This document shows, piece after piece, positions 23,246 to 32,062 of a DNA stretch of 64,000 nt. Within the stretch, counting starts at the first letter, position 1; every line of letters starts with the position of its first letter. Location of the stretch: NCBI RefSeq assembly GCF_900101115.1, contig NZ_FNFU01000002.1, positions 297,320 to 361,319 of the forward strand, in the 5' to 3' direction. Under the pieces are notes generated by a model. That model was given only the letters and a program-made list of their open reading frames with translations, was not told the DNA's origin and did not search any database. This DNA is from Cryobacterium psychrotolerans (GTDB lineage: Bacteria > Actinomycetota > Actinomycetes > Actinomycetales > Microbacteriaceae). Both the position numbers and the translations under genes were made by a program.

Positions 23246-23285
23246 TCGCTTGCCGAGGGGCCGTTTCACTGACACAATCGATGTC

Positions 23286-23768
23286 ATGAACCCAAATGGA
23301 CGCGGAGTGGGCGGGAAGCCGGCGCAACTGGACGATGTCTCCAAGAAGATCATCGAGCAGCTGCAGGTCGACGGACGCCGCTCCTATGCCGAGATCGGCA
23401 AGGCCGTGGGCCTGAGCGAAGCCGCGGTGCGCCAGCGGGTTCAGAAACTAACGGATGCCGGCGTCATGCAGGTCGTCGCCGTGACCGACCCGATGCAGCT
23501 CGGCTTCTACCGCCAGGCCATGATCGGCATCAGGGCCACCGGCGACGCGAGGGAACTCGCCGACACCCTGGCCGCCATCCCATCCGTGGACTACGTCGTC
23601 CTCACGGCTGGATCGTTCGACATCCTGGTCGAGGTCGTCTGCGAAGACGACGAGGAGCTGATAAATCTGCTCAATTCGCAGATCCGAAATCTCAAGGGCG
23701 TCACCTCAACCGAAACCTTTGTCTACCTCAAACTCCACAAACAGTTGTACAACTGGGGAACGCGATAA
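23286..23768 (+). CDS. Lrp/AsnC family transcriptional regulator
   Basis: A 160-aa feast/famine regulator. The N-terminal winged helix-turn-helix is at about residues 12-70 ([20 protein letters not shown], then [19 protein letters not shown]). The C-terminal RAM ligand-binding domain is at about 80-155 ([26 protein letters not shown]). The start is ATG 23286; an upstream in-frame start at 23226 would add a non-conserved, basic extension. No clear ribosome site is present. Its stop is 3 nt before the aminotransferase start, so the pair is an operon. It very probably senses an amine or amino-acid intermediate of putrescine/GABA catabolism and controls both flanking enzymes (inference). Confidence 0.93.
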   Translation: MNPNGRGVGGKPAQLDDVSKKIIEQLQVDGRRSYAEIGKAVGLSEAAVRQRVQKLTDAGVMQVVAVTDPMQLGFYRQAMIGIRATGDARELADTLAAIPSVDYVVLTAGSFDILVEVVCEDDEELINLLNSQIRNLKGVTSTETFVYLKLHKQLYNWGTR

Positions 23769-23771
23769 AAA

Positions 23772-25235
23772 ATGACCATGTCAGAACAGGCCGTTCCGGC
23801 CCACCACCACTCTCACATCCCCGCTTCGGCACTGGCGCCGGGCGAGTACAGCGACGCCGACAACGCGTCGATGCAGCAGAAGGCGAAAGACCACCTCTGG
23901 ATGCACTTCTCGCGCCAGTCAGTGATGGAGTCCGGCGCCGGTGTGCCGATCATCACCAAGGGCCAGGGCCACCACATCTGGGACTCCACCGGCAAGAAAT
24001 ACATCGACGGCCTGAGCGGGCTGTTCGTCGTCAATGCCGGCCACGGCCGCAAGCGCCTCGCCGAGGTCGCCGCCAAGCAGGCCGAGGAACTGGCGTTCTT
24101 CCCGATCTGGTCCTACGCGCACCCGTCGGCGATCGAGCTCGCCGACCGCCTGGCCGCCTACGCGCCGGGCGACCTGAACCGGGTCTTCTTCTCCACCGGC
24201 GGCGGTGAAGCCGTCGAGACGGCCTTCAAGCTGGCCAAGTACTACTGGAAGCTGCAGGGCCGCCCCACCAAGCACAAGGTCATCTCGCGGGCCGTCGCCT
24301 ACCACGGCACCCCGCAGGGCGCGCTGGCCATCACCGGCATCCCGGCCATGAAGGAAATGTTCGAGCCGGTCACCCCGGGCGGATTCCGTGTGCCGAACAC
24401 CAACTTCTACCGGGCGGACGAGATGGGTTCCGGCCTCGGCCATGACCTCGAGGCCTTCGGCCTGTGGGCGGCCAACCGGATCGAAGAGATGATCCAGTTC
24501 GAGGGCCCGGAGACGGTCGCCGCCGTGTTCCTGGAACCCGTGCAGAACTCGGGCGGCTGCTTCACCGCCCCTCCCGGATACTTCAAGCGGGTTCGCGAAA
24601 TCTGCGACCAGTACGACGTGCTGCTCGTGGCCGACGAGGTCATCACCGCGTTCGGTCGCATCGGCAACATGTTCGCCTCGACGACCTTCGGTATCGAGCC
24701 GGACATGATCACCTGCGCCAAGGGCATGACGAGCGGCTACTCGCCGATCGGCGCGACGATCGTGAGCGAGCGGATCTACGAACCGTTCAAGCACGGCGAC
24801 ACGGCGTTCTACCACGGCTACACCTTCGGCGGGCACCCGGTGTCCTCCGCCGTGGCGCTGGCCAACCTCGACATCTTCGAGGAGGAGAAGCTCAACGAGA
24901 ACGTGCGCGAGAACTCGCCGATCTTCCGCGCGGAGCTGGAGCAGCTGCTGGACCTGCCGATCGTCGGCGACGTTCGCGGCGAGGGTTACTTCTTCGGCAT
25001 CGAGCTGGTCAAGGACAAGGGCACCAAGGAGACGTTCAACGACGACGAGTCCGAGCGTCTCTTGCGCGGCTACCTGTCCAAGGCGCTGTTCGAGGCCGGG
25101 CTGTACTGCCGCGCCGACGACCGGGGCGACCCCGTCATTCAGCTCGCTCCGCCGCTGACCATCGGCCCGGCCGAGTTCCGCGAAATCGGCGAAATCCTGC
25201 ACGGCGTGCTCTCCGAGGCGCCTCAGCACCTCTAG
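23772..25235 (+). CDS. Class III aminotransferase, probable putrescine (diamine)-pyruvate aminotransferase
   Basis: A PLP-dependent class III aminotransferase of 487 aa. Landmarks are the cofactor phosphate-binding turn FFSTGGGEAVETA, the PLP-stacking region YHGTPQGALA, the aspartate of VLLVADEVITAFGR, and the Schiff-base lysine in CAKGMTSGYSPIGA (about Lys317), followed by YTFGGHPVSSA. The organisation matches the omega-amine:pyruvate group (SpuC-like). Linkage to an aminobutyraldehyde dehydrogenase and an Lrp regulator argues for putrescine to 4-aminobutanal with pyruvate as acceptor, giving alanine that ald at 2771 could recycle. Other diamines or beta-amino acids cannot be excluded. It starts 3 nt after the regulator stop, with an A-rich rather than classic ribosome site. 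Confidence 0.9.
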   Translation: MTMSEQAVPAHHHSHIPASALAPGEYSDADNASMQQKAKDHLWMHFSRQSVMESGAGVPIITKGQGHHIWDSTGKKYIDGLSGLFVVNAGHGRKRLAEVAAKQAEELAFFPIWSYAHPSAIELADRLAAYAPGDLNRVFFSTGGGEAVETAFKLAKYYWKLQGRPTKHKVISRAVAYHGTPQGALAITGIPAMKEMFEPVTPGGFRVPNTNFYRADEMGSGLGHDLEAFGLWAANRIEEMIQFEGPETVAAVFLEPVQNSGGCFTAPPGYFKRVREICDQYDVLLVADEVITAFGRIGNMFASTTFGIEPDMITCAKGMTSGYSPIGATIVSERIYEPFKHGDTAFYHGYTFGGHPVSSAVALANLDIFEEEKLNENVRENSPIFRAELEQLLDLPIVGDVRGEGYFFGIELVKDKGTKETFNDDESERLLRGYLSKALFEAGLYCRADDRGDPVIQLAPPLTIGPAEFREIGEILHGVLSEAPQHL

Positions 25236-25293
25236 AACGGGTCCATCGATCCGGCGCCGAGCGCCCGCCCCGGATTGCCCTCGATACATGCGT

Positions 25294-25494
25294 TCAGGCC
25301 CAGGTGCCCAAGTGTGAGCGGAGGGTGCGGCGCGCTCGGGAGTACCGTGCGCGGGCGGCATCCGCTCGAATGCCGAGCACCGTCGCCGCCTGAGCGATGG
25401 TCAGGCCCTCCCAGACAACGAGGGTGACCAGCTCCTGATCGCGCGGGGAAAGTGCGGCAAGGGCGGGGGCGAGGTGGGCCGGCGAGCATCCGGC
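25294..25494 (-). pseudogene. Remnant of an ECF-type sigma factor (region 4 only)
   Basis: A 66-codon frame, bounded upstream by TGA at 25497-25495 and ending in TGA at 25296-25294, encodes an intact sigma-70 region 4. It reads LSPRDQELVTLVVWEGL, then TIAQAATVLGI and ARARYSRARRTLR, a helix-turn-helix typical of ECF sigma factors. There is no region 2 and no plausible start codon, and the preceding bases belong to the promoter zone of the next gene. It is the 3' end of a decayed gene left between the aminotransferase and the lipoprotein. The rest of 25236-25564 holds nothing else I can support except the promoter at 25516. Confidence 0.75.
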
Positions 25495-25515
25495 TCACTG
25501 GCGGTCGTTCGTCCC

Positions 25516-25544
25516 TTCTCAAACCGCCCTCCCGCGGATATCGT
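25516..25544 (+). promoter_or_regulatory. Candidate promoter of the HEAT-type lipoprotein gene
   Basis: TTCTCA (25516-25521), a 17-nt spacer and TATCGT (25539-25544). The ribosome site GGAGG (25556-25560) and GTG start at 25565 follow at consistent distances. Confidence 0.4.
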
Positions 25545-25564
25545 GACAGCGACCCGGAGGTGAT

Positions 25565-26503
25565 GTGATCGTATCTGCCGACAGGCGAACGGTTGGACGC
25601 ATGTTCATCACGGCGCTTGCGGTGACGTTCGTCGCGGTCGCGTTGAGTGGGTGCCTCAGCCCGCGCTATGTCGACATGAACACGGAAGAGCTCATCTCCA
25701 CCGTGCAGGGCGGGGAGTATGACGAGGTCCGCGGCAAGGGCCCCGCTTGCGATGCCGCCTCCGCCCTGGGCCTGCGCAAGGCGGAGGCCGCAGTGGACGT
25801 CCTCATCGACGCCCTGTCCGGTCCCGCAGAAGACTGCATGGCCTCGGCGCTTGGACAGATCGGCGATCCCCGGGCCGTCGAGCCGCTCCTCGATGCAATG
25901 GCAGACGAGTGCGAAGGATTTGACCGGAAACTGAGAGATGACGACACCTACGACGTGACGGACGTCTGTCTCGACTTCCAGTCCGCCGACGATGCACCCA
26001 TCGCGATCGGGAACGCGGCAGTAGATCCGCTCCTGGCCCTGGCCGGCGTCGGCGCCGAACCCCAAGCCGAACTCGCAGTTGTTGTGCTCGGCGAAGTCGG
26101 GGACTCGCGCGCCGAGACATACCTCGTCGAAAGGTTGGCCAACTACCGGAGCTCCACGAGAGAAACGATCGAACCCGAGTTCGTCCGGCGTCGTGCCGCC
26201 GAGGCCCTCGCCAAAATCTTCCGCAGCCACGTCGAGAGTCTCCTGCCGCGGCTTCAGTCGCAATCGACGGTGGGCATCGCGTACGGGATCATCGGACTAG
26301 GCCAGTCCAGCACCGAGCCGGACCTCATCCGGGCGCTGCAGACGTTTGGCGACCTGCCACTGGCCGAGTTTTATCTCAACTGTGGGCGCCCCAGCCTCGA
26401 GGCAGCAGCCACGGACTGGGGCGTCGAACATGGCTACACGCTGCGGTATCCGCTCCCCCGGATCGGTGGCGGCACGGCCCCGCGGGGGTGGGGAGACCTC
26501 TAG
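25565..26503 (+). CDS. HEAT-repeat-like lipoprotein
   Basis: A 312-aa predicted lipoprotein. The signal region (FITALAVTFVAVALSGC) ends in lipobox LSGC near Cys30, so the mature protein would be tethered to the outer face of the membrane. The mature part contains at least two alpha-helical repeats of the HEAT/PBS-lyase type (ALGQIGDPRAVEPLLDAM and VVLGEVGDSRAETYLVERL), a protein-protein interaction scaffold. GGAGG lies 4 nt before the GTG at 25565; a start at ATG 25601 would still keep the lipobox. It is monocistronic, convergent with the next gene 100 nt away. Function is unknown; no catalytic motif is visible. Confidence 0.8.
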   Translation: MIVSADRRTVGRMFITALAVTFVAVALSGCLSPRYVDMNTEELISTVQGGEYDEVRGKGPACDAASALGLRKAEAAVDVLIDALSGPAEDCMASALGQIGDPRAVEPLLDAMADECEGFDRKLRDDDTYDVTDVCLDFQSADDAPIAIGNAAVDPLLALAGVGAEPQAELAVVVLGEVGDSRAETYLVERLANYRSSTRETIEPEFVRRRAAEALAKIFRSHVESLLPRLQSQSTVGIAYGIIGLGQSSTEPDLIRALQTFGDLPLAEFYLNCGRPSLEAAATDWGVEHGYTLRYPLPRIGGGTAPRGWGDL

Positions 26504-26605
26504 CCTGGAAGGTTGCGCGATGCATCGCATTCTCCGCCAGCCCGTCGACCGCTCGGAGCACATGCCGGCGCTCGCTTGCCGGCTGGGCGAGCAGCTACGT
26601 GTCAC

Positions 26606-27007
26606 TCATCGCCCACGTTCGTAGCCGACGAGCCAGTGGAGTCCATGACGGTCGATGACCTGGCCATCCGAAGCGCCCCAGGGCTTTGGGGCAAGGTCGT
26701 CGACGACCTGGCCGCCAACTGCGAGTTTGTCGAACCACTCATGGAGGACGTCCGGTTCGGCGGTCCCCAGCAACGAGAGCATGACGCCTTCAAGCCGGAC
26801 ACTCTTCTCGCCTGCTGCTGCATCGGCTCCCGCCAAAGCAACGACGCCGTCGAGCACTCCGTGAGCTATGGCATGTGGCGGGCCGTCGCTGCGACCGAAG
26901 TCCTCGTAGGTGTGCAGGGAGAGCTCTCCACTGAATACGTCCGCGTAGAAGCCGAGCGCTTCGCGCGCTGTGCCGGGGAAAGTGACATAGATCTGCGGCG
27001 CCGTCAT
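26606..27007 (-). CDS. PhnB-like VOC/glyoxalase-fold protein
   Basis: A 133-aa small cytosolic protein of the vicinal-oxygen-chelate superfamily, PhnB-like branch. It opens with QIYVTFPGTAREALGFYADV, has the central VMLSLLG strand, and ends with VIDRHGLHWLVGY. Proteins of this branch are often annotated as glyoxalase or 3-demethylubiquinone methyltransferase-like, but the true activity is generally unknown. The ATG at 27007 fits the conserved N-terminus better than the GTG two codons upstream. The 100 nt separating it from the convergent lipoprotein gene contain a 12-bp perfect palindrome (GCGATGCATCGC, 26517-26528). Confidence 0.85.
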   Translation of the reverse strand: MTAPQIYVTFPGTAREALGFYADVFSGELSLHTYEDFGRSDGPPHAIAHGVLDGVVALAGADAAAGEKSVRLEGVMLSLLGTAEPDVLHEWFDKLAVGGQVVDDLAPKPWGASDGQVIDRHGLHWLVGYERGR

Positions 27008-27056
27008 GTGCACAGCCTACAGATGCGACCTAACACCGATCGCGGGGGCCGCGGGG

Positions 27057-28265
27057 CTAGCCCGCCGCCTCCGCCTCTTCCGCCGCTTCGCCCGGAGTGA
27101 CCGCGTAGGCCCACTCGGGCAGGCGGCCCGTACTGAACAGGGTGTACAGCAGCCGGGCCATGCTGTACTCGGGGTCGAGGGCCAGCGCCTGGTCGACGAA
27201 GATGCCTGCGACGGATCCGCGCCCCAGTGCCCAGGACAGCCAGGCCAGCATGCACAGCGGGGCCGGGCGTGCGCGCCGCGGCGCCAGCGCGACGATGGTC
27301 TTGAGCATGCGGATCGCGCGCTCGACCCGATCGGGGTCCGGCCGCTCGGTACTGAGACCGAGCATGAGGTCGCCGGTGCCCCTTGGGTCGCCGCGGACGC
27401 CGGATTCCTGCTCCGCCCGGATGATGTCGTCCATGCTGCGTCCGGTGATCCGCTGGATGGCCGCGTAGCGTGCATTCAGCTCGAACGTCCGCACGCCGAC
27501 CTGCCGGCCGAAGGCGAATTGCAGCATCATCTGGTCGCGGTTCGCGGGGCCCTGCACGAGGTACAGCAGGATGGCCGCATCCTCCGCCTCGAGGGCGAGC
27601 ACGTCCCAGTCGAGGGCGGCCTCAGCGGTGTCGACCGGGTCCAGGACGTCGCCGATCATGGCGACCAGTTCCGGCTGGGTGCCGGCCTCGCCGCCCAGGC
27701 GCTGGAACCGGGCGAAATCCCGGGAGAGGCGTACCTTCATGGCCGCGTCGACCACCGGGAGGTCGGCGAGGCTGCTCAGCGTGGCGAGGTCGCGGCGGGC
27801 CTCCTCCGGGATGGCTTGGGTGGCCGGCGAGCCGGCGATGTCGCTGAGCGGGCGCCCTCCGGCCGGGCAGTCGGGGTCGAGGTACGACCCCCACCCGTCT
27901 GCCGCCACGCAGAGGGCGTCGCGCACCAGGAAGCCGGCCAGCTCCGCCCGTTTGACCAGGGTGTCCACGAAACGCTCGTGCGGGATCCCGGAGAGTCCGC
28001 CGAATCGGGCGTCGGTGTAGCTGACGGGCACGACCGCGTCGACGCCCGGGATTTTGCACAGCGCGCCGACCAGCGACGTCGCGATGCGCTTGTACAGCTT
28101 CGGCGCCAGGGTCGGGTCCGGCAGGTTGAAGCGCAGGGCGCCGCAGGTGCGGGTGCCGCGGAAGGCGACGAGGACGATGCTGTTCTCCGGCAGGAAGCCG
28201 GCCAGTTGGGGCACGAGCGCCAGGAAGTCCTGCGCCCGCCCGGTCTTGACGATGTTGGTTGGCAT
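27057..28265 (-). CDS. DUF4192 family protein
   Basis: A 402-aa protein with the actinobacterial DUF4192 signature near the N-terminus: AQDFLALVPQLAGFLPENSI followed by VLVAFRG, with GALRFNLPDP soon after, and GWGSYLDPDCPAGGRPL in the middle. There are no membrane segments, signal peptide or recognisable catalytic motif. The C-terminal part (about 290-390) contains Ala-rich helices reminiscent of TPR repeats (MLAWLSWALGRGSVAGIFVD). The family is widespread in Actinobacteria with unknown function. It stands alone on the minus strand; 94 nt separate it from the exporter genes downstream. Confidence 0.85.
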   Translation of the reverse strand: MPTNIVKTGRAQDFLALVPQLAGFLPENSIVLVAFRGTRTCGALRFNLPDPTLAPKLYKRIATSLVGALCKIPGVDAVVPVSYTDARFGGLSGIPHERFVDTLVKRAELAGFLVRDALCVAADGWGSYLDPDCPAGGRPLSDIAGSPATQAIPEEARRDLATLSSLADLPVVDAAMKVRLSRDFARFQRLGGEAGTQPELVAMIGDVLDPVDTAEAALDWDVLALEAEDAAILLYLVQGPANRDQMMLQFAFGRQVGVRTFELNARYAAIQRITGRSMDDIIRAEQESGVRGDPRGTGDLMLGLSTERPDPDRVERAIRMLKTIVALAPRRARPAPLCMLAWLSWALGRGSVAGIFVDQALALDPEYSMARLLYTLFSTGRLPEWAYAVTPGEAAEEAEAAG

Positions 28266-28359
28266 GCGGCAACCCTGCCCCGCAGGCGTCGCCGCCGCAC
28301 CGCAGCGTCCCGACCTGGGGATAACTCCCCCGGCCTCGGACCTGTGGGGAGCGCCGGCG

Positions 28360-30324
28360 CTAGACCTCGGCGACCGGGGCCGCGAACTGGGCGTTGTAGA
28401 GGGCGCGGTAGGCGCCGTCCGCGGCGAGGAGTGCGGTGTGGCTGCCCTGCTCGACGATGCGACCGGCCTCCATCACGAGGATGAGGTCGGCATCCCGGAT
28501 GGTCGACAGCCGGTGCGCGATGACGAAGCTCGTGCGGTCGGCGCGGAGTGCGCTCATCGCCTTCTGCACGAGCACCTCCGTGCGGGTGTCCACCGAGCTC
28601 GTCGCCTCGTCGAGGATGAGCACGCTCGGCCGGGCGAGGAAGGCCCTGGCGATCGTGAGCAGCTGCTTCTCCCCCGCGCTCACATTGCCGCCCTCGTCGT
28701 CGAGCACGGTGTCGTAGCCTTCCGGAAGCGAGTGCACGAACCGGTCGACATAGGTCGCCCTGGCCGCTTCGCGGATCTCCTCGTCCGTGGCGTCCGGCCG
28801 GCCGTAGGCGATGTTCTCGCGCACGGTTCCCCCGAACAGCCAGGTGTCCTGCAGCACCATGCCCATGCGCGAGCGCAGCTCGTGGCGGGTCATCGCGGCG
28901 ATGTCGACGCCGTCGAGCGTGATGCGGCCGGCGTCGAGTTCGTAGAACCGCATCATCAGGTTGACCAGGGTGGTCTTGCCCGCCCCGGTCGGTCCGACGA
29001 TGGCGATCGTCTGCCCGGGTTCGGCGACGAGGCCGAGGTCGTCGATGAGCGGCTTGTCCGGCAGGTAGCGGAAGGACACCTGCTCGAAGACCAGCCGGCC
29101 GCGGGTGGCGTCGGGGACCTTCGCCGGCTCCGGGTCCGGACTCTGCTCCTCGGCGTCGAGGAGCTCGAACACGCGCTCGGCGGATGCCACTCCGGACTGC
29201 AGCAGGTTGGCCATCGACCCGAGCTGGGCGAGCGGCTGGGTGAACTGCCGGGAGTACTGGATGAAGGCCTGCACGTCGCCGAGCTGCATCGCTCCTGAGG
29301 CGACCTGGAGTCCCCCGACGACCGCGATCCCGACGTAGACGAGGTTGCCGATGAACGTCATCGCCGGCATGATCAGGCCGCTGACGAACTGGGCGCCGAA
29401 GCTGGCCTCGTACAGCTCCTCGTTCTTGGCACCGAAGCGCTGCTCCACCTCGCGCTGGCGGCCGAACACCTTGACCAGCGCGTGGCCGGTGAAGGTCTCC
29501 TCGATCTGGCCGTTGAGCTCGCCGGTGTTCTTCCACTGCTGGGCGAACAGCTTCTGTGACCGCCTGGCGATGAGCACCGTGGTCACGAGCGTCAGCGGAA
29601 CGGTGACCAGGGCGAGCAGGGCGAGCACCGGCGACAGGATGAACATCATCACGATCACGCCGATGACCGTGAGCAGCGAGGTGACCGCCTGGCTGATCGA
29701 CTGCTGCAGGCTCTGGGAGATGTTGTCGACGTCGTTGGTGACCCGGCTGAGCAGCTCGCCGCGCTGAATGCGGTCGAAGTAGCGCAGCGGGAGCCGGTTG
29801 ACTTTCGCCTCGATCTCCTCGCGCAGGCGGTACACCGTGCGCTGCACGACCCCGTTCAGCACGTAGGCCTGCACCCAGGCGAACACCGAGGAGAGCACGT
29901 ACAGGGCCATCGCCCAGAGCAGCAGCGTGGACAGCGCCACGAAGTCGATCCCGACCCCGGGCGTCAGCGTCATGGCGCTGAGCATGTCGGCCTTCGCGTC
30001 CTCGCCCGCCGCACGCAGCTGCGAGACCAGGGCCGACTGGGTCGCCCCGGCCGGCAGGCCCTTCGAGATGAAGCCGGCGAAGATCAGGTTGGTGCCTTCG
30101 CCGAGCAGTCGCGGTCCGATCACCGAAAAGGTGACGCTCGCGACGGCCAGGAAGAGGACGAGGGCCAGCCACAGCCGGTCCGGACGCAGCGTGCCGAGCA
30201 GGCGCCGCGCGGACGGCCAGAAGTCCATCGCCTTCTCGGCGGGGACGTTCATGCCCCCGAAGGGACCGCCGCGGCCCATCGGCGGACGGGCCGGGGTGGC
30301 CCTGGCGCTCTCGGTCGTGCTCAT
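28360..30324 (-). CDS. ABC exporter half-transporter with consensus ATPase site (second subunit)
   Basis: A 654-aa type-I exporter: a six-helix membrane domain (about residues 50-360) fused to a nucleotide-binding domain with Walker A VGPTGAGKTTLVNLMMRF, signature VSAGEKQLLTIARAFL, Walker B VLILDEATSSVD with the catalytic Glu intact, and switch VIAHRLSTI. Its start overlaps the stop of the upstream half-transporter (ATGA), so the two are translated together and most likely form a heterodimer of the LmrCD/TM287-288 kind. A Gly/Pro-rich N-terminal segment (about 40 aa) precedes the first helix. Substrates of such pumps are drugs or lipids; the TetR gene upstream suggests induction by an exported compound. 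Confidence 0.92.
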   Translation of the reverse strand: MSTTESARATPARPPMGRGGPFGGMNVPAEKAMDFWPSARRLLGTLRPDRLWLALVLFLAVASVTFSVIGPRLLGEGTNLIFAGFISKGLPAGATQSALVSQLRAAGEDAKADMLSAMTLTPGVGIDFVALSTLLLWAMALYVLSSVFAWVQAYVLNGVVQRTVYRLREEIEAKVNRLPLRYFDRIQRGELLSRVTNDVDNISQSLQQSISQAVTSLLTVIGVIVMMFILSPVLALLALVTVPLTLVTTVLIARRSQKLFAQQWKNTGELNGQIEETFTGHALVKVFGRQREVEQRFGAKNEELYEASFGAQFVSGLIMPAMTFIGNLVYVGIAVVGGLQVASGAMQLGDVQAFIQYSRQFTQPLAQLGSMANLLQSGVASAERVFELLDAEEQSPDPEPAKVPDATRGRLVFEQVSFRYLPDKPLIDDLGLVAEPGQTIAIVGPTGAGKTTLVNLMMRFYELDAGRITLDGVDIAAMTRHELRSRMGMVLQDTWLFGGTVRENIAYGRPDATDEEIREAARATYVDRFVHSLPEGYDTVLDDEGGNVSAGEKQLLTIARAFLARPSVLILDEATSSVDTRTEVLVQKAMSALRADRTSFVIAHRLSTIRDADLILVMEAGRIVEQGSHTALLAADGAYRALYNAQFAAPVAEV

Positions 30325-32054
30325 GCCACTTCCTCCGCGGCCAACTGGGACGAGACGATCTCCTGGTACGTCTCCGAGGTTTCAAGCAGCTCCTCGTGCG
30401 TGCCCTGCGCGACGATCCGCCCGTCGTCGAGCACAAGGATCTGGTCGGCCTCGACGATGCTCGACACCCGCTGCGCGATGATGACCATGGTCGCTCCGTC
30501 GGTGTTGCTCTTGAGGGCCAGCCTGAGGCGGGCATCCGTCGCCGTGTCCAGCGACGAGAAGGAGTCATCGAAGATGTAGAGCTCGGGCCGTTTGACGAGC
30601 GCCCGGGCGATCGCCAGCCGCTGTCGCTGCCCGCCGGAAACGTTCGTGCCGCCCTGCGAGATGGGGGCGTCGAGGCCGCCGTCCATTTCGGCGACGAAGT
30701 CCCGGGCCTGGGCCGTGGTGAGGGCCAGCCAGAGTTCATCCTCCGTGGCATCCGGCTTGCCGTAGAGCAGGTTGCTGCGCACGGTGCCGGAGAACAGGTA
30801 CGGCTTCTGCGGCACCAGCCCGATGTGACCCCAGAGCAGGTCAGGGTTCAGCTCCTTGACGTCGACGCCGTCGACGAGCACGGATCCGCTGGTGGCGTCG
30901 AACAGCCGCGGCATCAGGTTCACCAGGGTGGTCTTGCCTGAGCCGGTGCTGCCGATGATGGCCGTGGTCTGCCCGGAGTGGGCGACGAAGCTGATGTCGC
31001 TGAGCACGGGCTCCTCTGCTCCCGGGTAGGCGAACCCGACGCCGCGCAGTTCCAGTTCGCCGTGGCCGATGGTCTCGTTGACGGGATGCTCCGGCGGGCG
31101 CACGCTGGACTCGGTCTCGAGCACCTCGCCGATACGGTCGGCCGAGACGGTGGCTCGCGGGATCATCACGGCCATGAACGTGGCCATCATGACGGCCATC
31201 AGGATCTGCATGAGGTAGCTGAGGAAGGCGATCAGCGTGCCCACCTGCATCGAACCATCCTCGATCCGGAACGAACCGAACCAGATCACGGCAACGCTGG
31301 AGGCATTGAGCACGAGCATGACGACGGGGAACATGAGCGCCATCAGGCGTCCGGCGCGCAGGGCCGTGTCGGTGACATCGGCGTTGGCCGAGGCGAAGCG
31401 CCGGCTCTCGACGTCTTCGCGCACGAACGCCCGCACCACGCGGATGCCGGTGAGCTGTTCGCGAAGCACGCGGTTGACGGCGTCGATCCGGGTTTGCATC
31501 AGCCGGAAGAGGGGCACCATGCGCGAGACGATCAGGCCGACGGCGACGAGCAGCACGGGGACGGCCACGGCGATGAGCCAGGACAGCTGCACATCCTGCC
31601 GGACGGCCATGATGATGCCGCCGATGCTGAGGATGGGCGCCGTGATCATCAGCGTGCTGGTCATCAGCACGAGCATCTGCACCTGCTGCACGTCGTTCGT
31701 CGAACGGGTGATCAGGGAGGCTGCGCCGAACCGGGTGACCTCCTGTTCGGAGAACTCGCCGACGCGGCTGAAGACGGCTCCGCGCAGGTCGCGGCCGAGC
31801 GCCATCGCCGCCTTGGCGCCGAAGTACACCGCGGTGATGGCGCAGGCGATCTGCACCAGCGTTATGAGCAGCATGAGCGCGCCGGTGCTGAGGATGTACG
31901 CGGTGTCGCCCTTGGCGACCCCTTCGTCGATGATGTCGGCGTTCAGTGTCGGCAGGTACAGCGACGCGATCGACTGCGCGAGCTGGAACACGACGACGAG
32001 CACAAGCAGGCGCCGGTGCGGGCGCAGGTAGCGCACGAGAAGCTTCCAGAGCAC
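30321..32054 (-). CDS. ABC exporter half-transporter with degenerate ATPase site (first subunit)
   Basis: A 577-aa half-transporter: six membrane helices in about residues 15-310, then Walker A IGSTGSGKTTLVNLMPRLF, signature VSGGQRQRLAIARAL and Walker B LYIFDDSFSSLD. The catalytic Glu after Walker B is replaced by Asp (FDDS instead of LDEA) and the switch His by Gln (IAQRVSSI), the mark of the non-hydrolysing site in heterodimeric exporters. Together with the consensus site in the partner gene this predicts an asymmetric drug or lipid exporter. It begins 8 nt after the TetR stop and overlaps its partner by 4 nt, so TetR and both subunits form one operon. Confidence 0.92.
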   Translation of the reverse strand: MLWKLLVRYLRPHRRLLVLVVVFQLAQSIASLYLPTLNADIIDEGVAKGDTAYILSTGALMLLITLVQIACAITAVYFGAKAAMALGRDLRGAVFSRVGEFSEQEVTRFGAASLITRSTNDVQQVQMLVLMTSTLMITAPILSIGGIIMAVRQDVQLSWLIAVAVPVLLVAVGLIVSRMVPLFRLMQTRIDAVNRVLREQLTGIRVVRAFVREDVESRRFASANADVTDTALRAGRLMALMFPVVMLVLNASSVAVIWFGSFRIEDGSMQVGTLIAFLSYLMQILMAVMMATFMAVMIPRATVSADRIGEVLETESSVRPPEHPVNETIGHGELELRGVGFAYPGAEEPVLSDISFVAHSGQTTAIIGSTGSGKTTLVNLMPRLFDATSGSVLVDGVDVKELNPDLLWGHIGLVPQKPYLFSGTVRSNLLYGKPDATEDELWLALTTAQARDFVAEMDGGLDAPISQGGTNVSGGQRQRLAIARALVKRPELYIFDDSFSSLDTATDARLRLALKSNTDGATMVIIAQRVSSIVEADQILVLDDGRIVAQGTHEELLETSETYQEIVSSQLAAEEVA

Positions 32055-32062
32055 GGGTTCTC

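Noticed and set aside
23747..23760. 14-bp palindrome CAGTTGTACAACTG at the end of the Lrp gene, similar to the core of the dispersed element
   Set aside because: It lacks the long arms and the CGCGAAA outer motif and is explained by the codons for Gln-Leu-Tyr-Asn; treated as chance.
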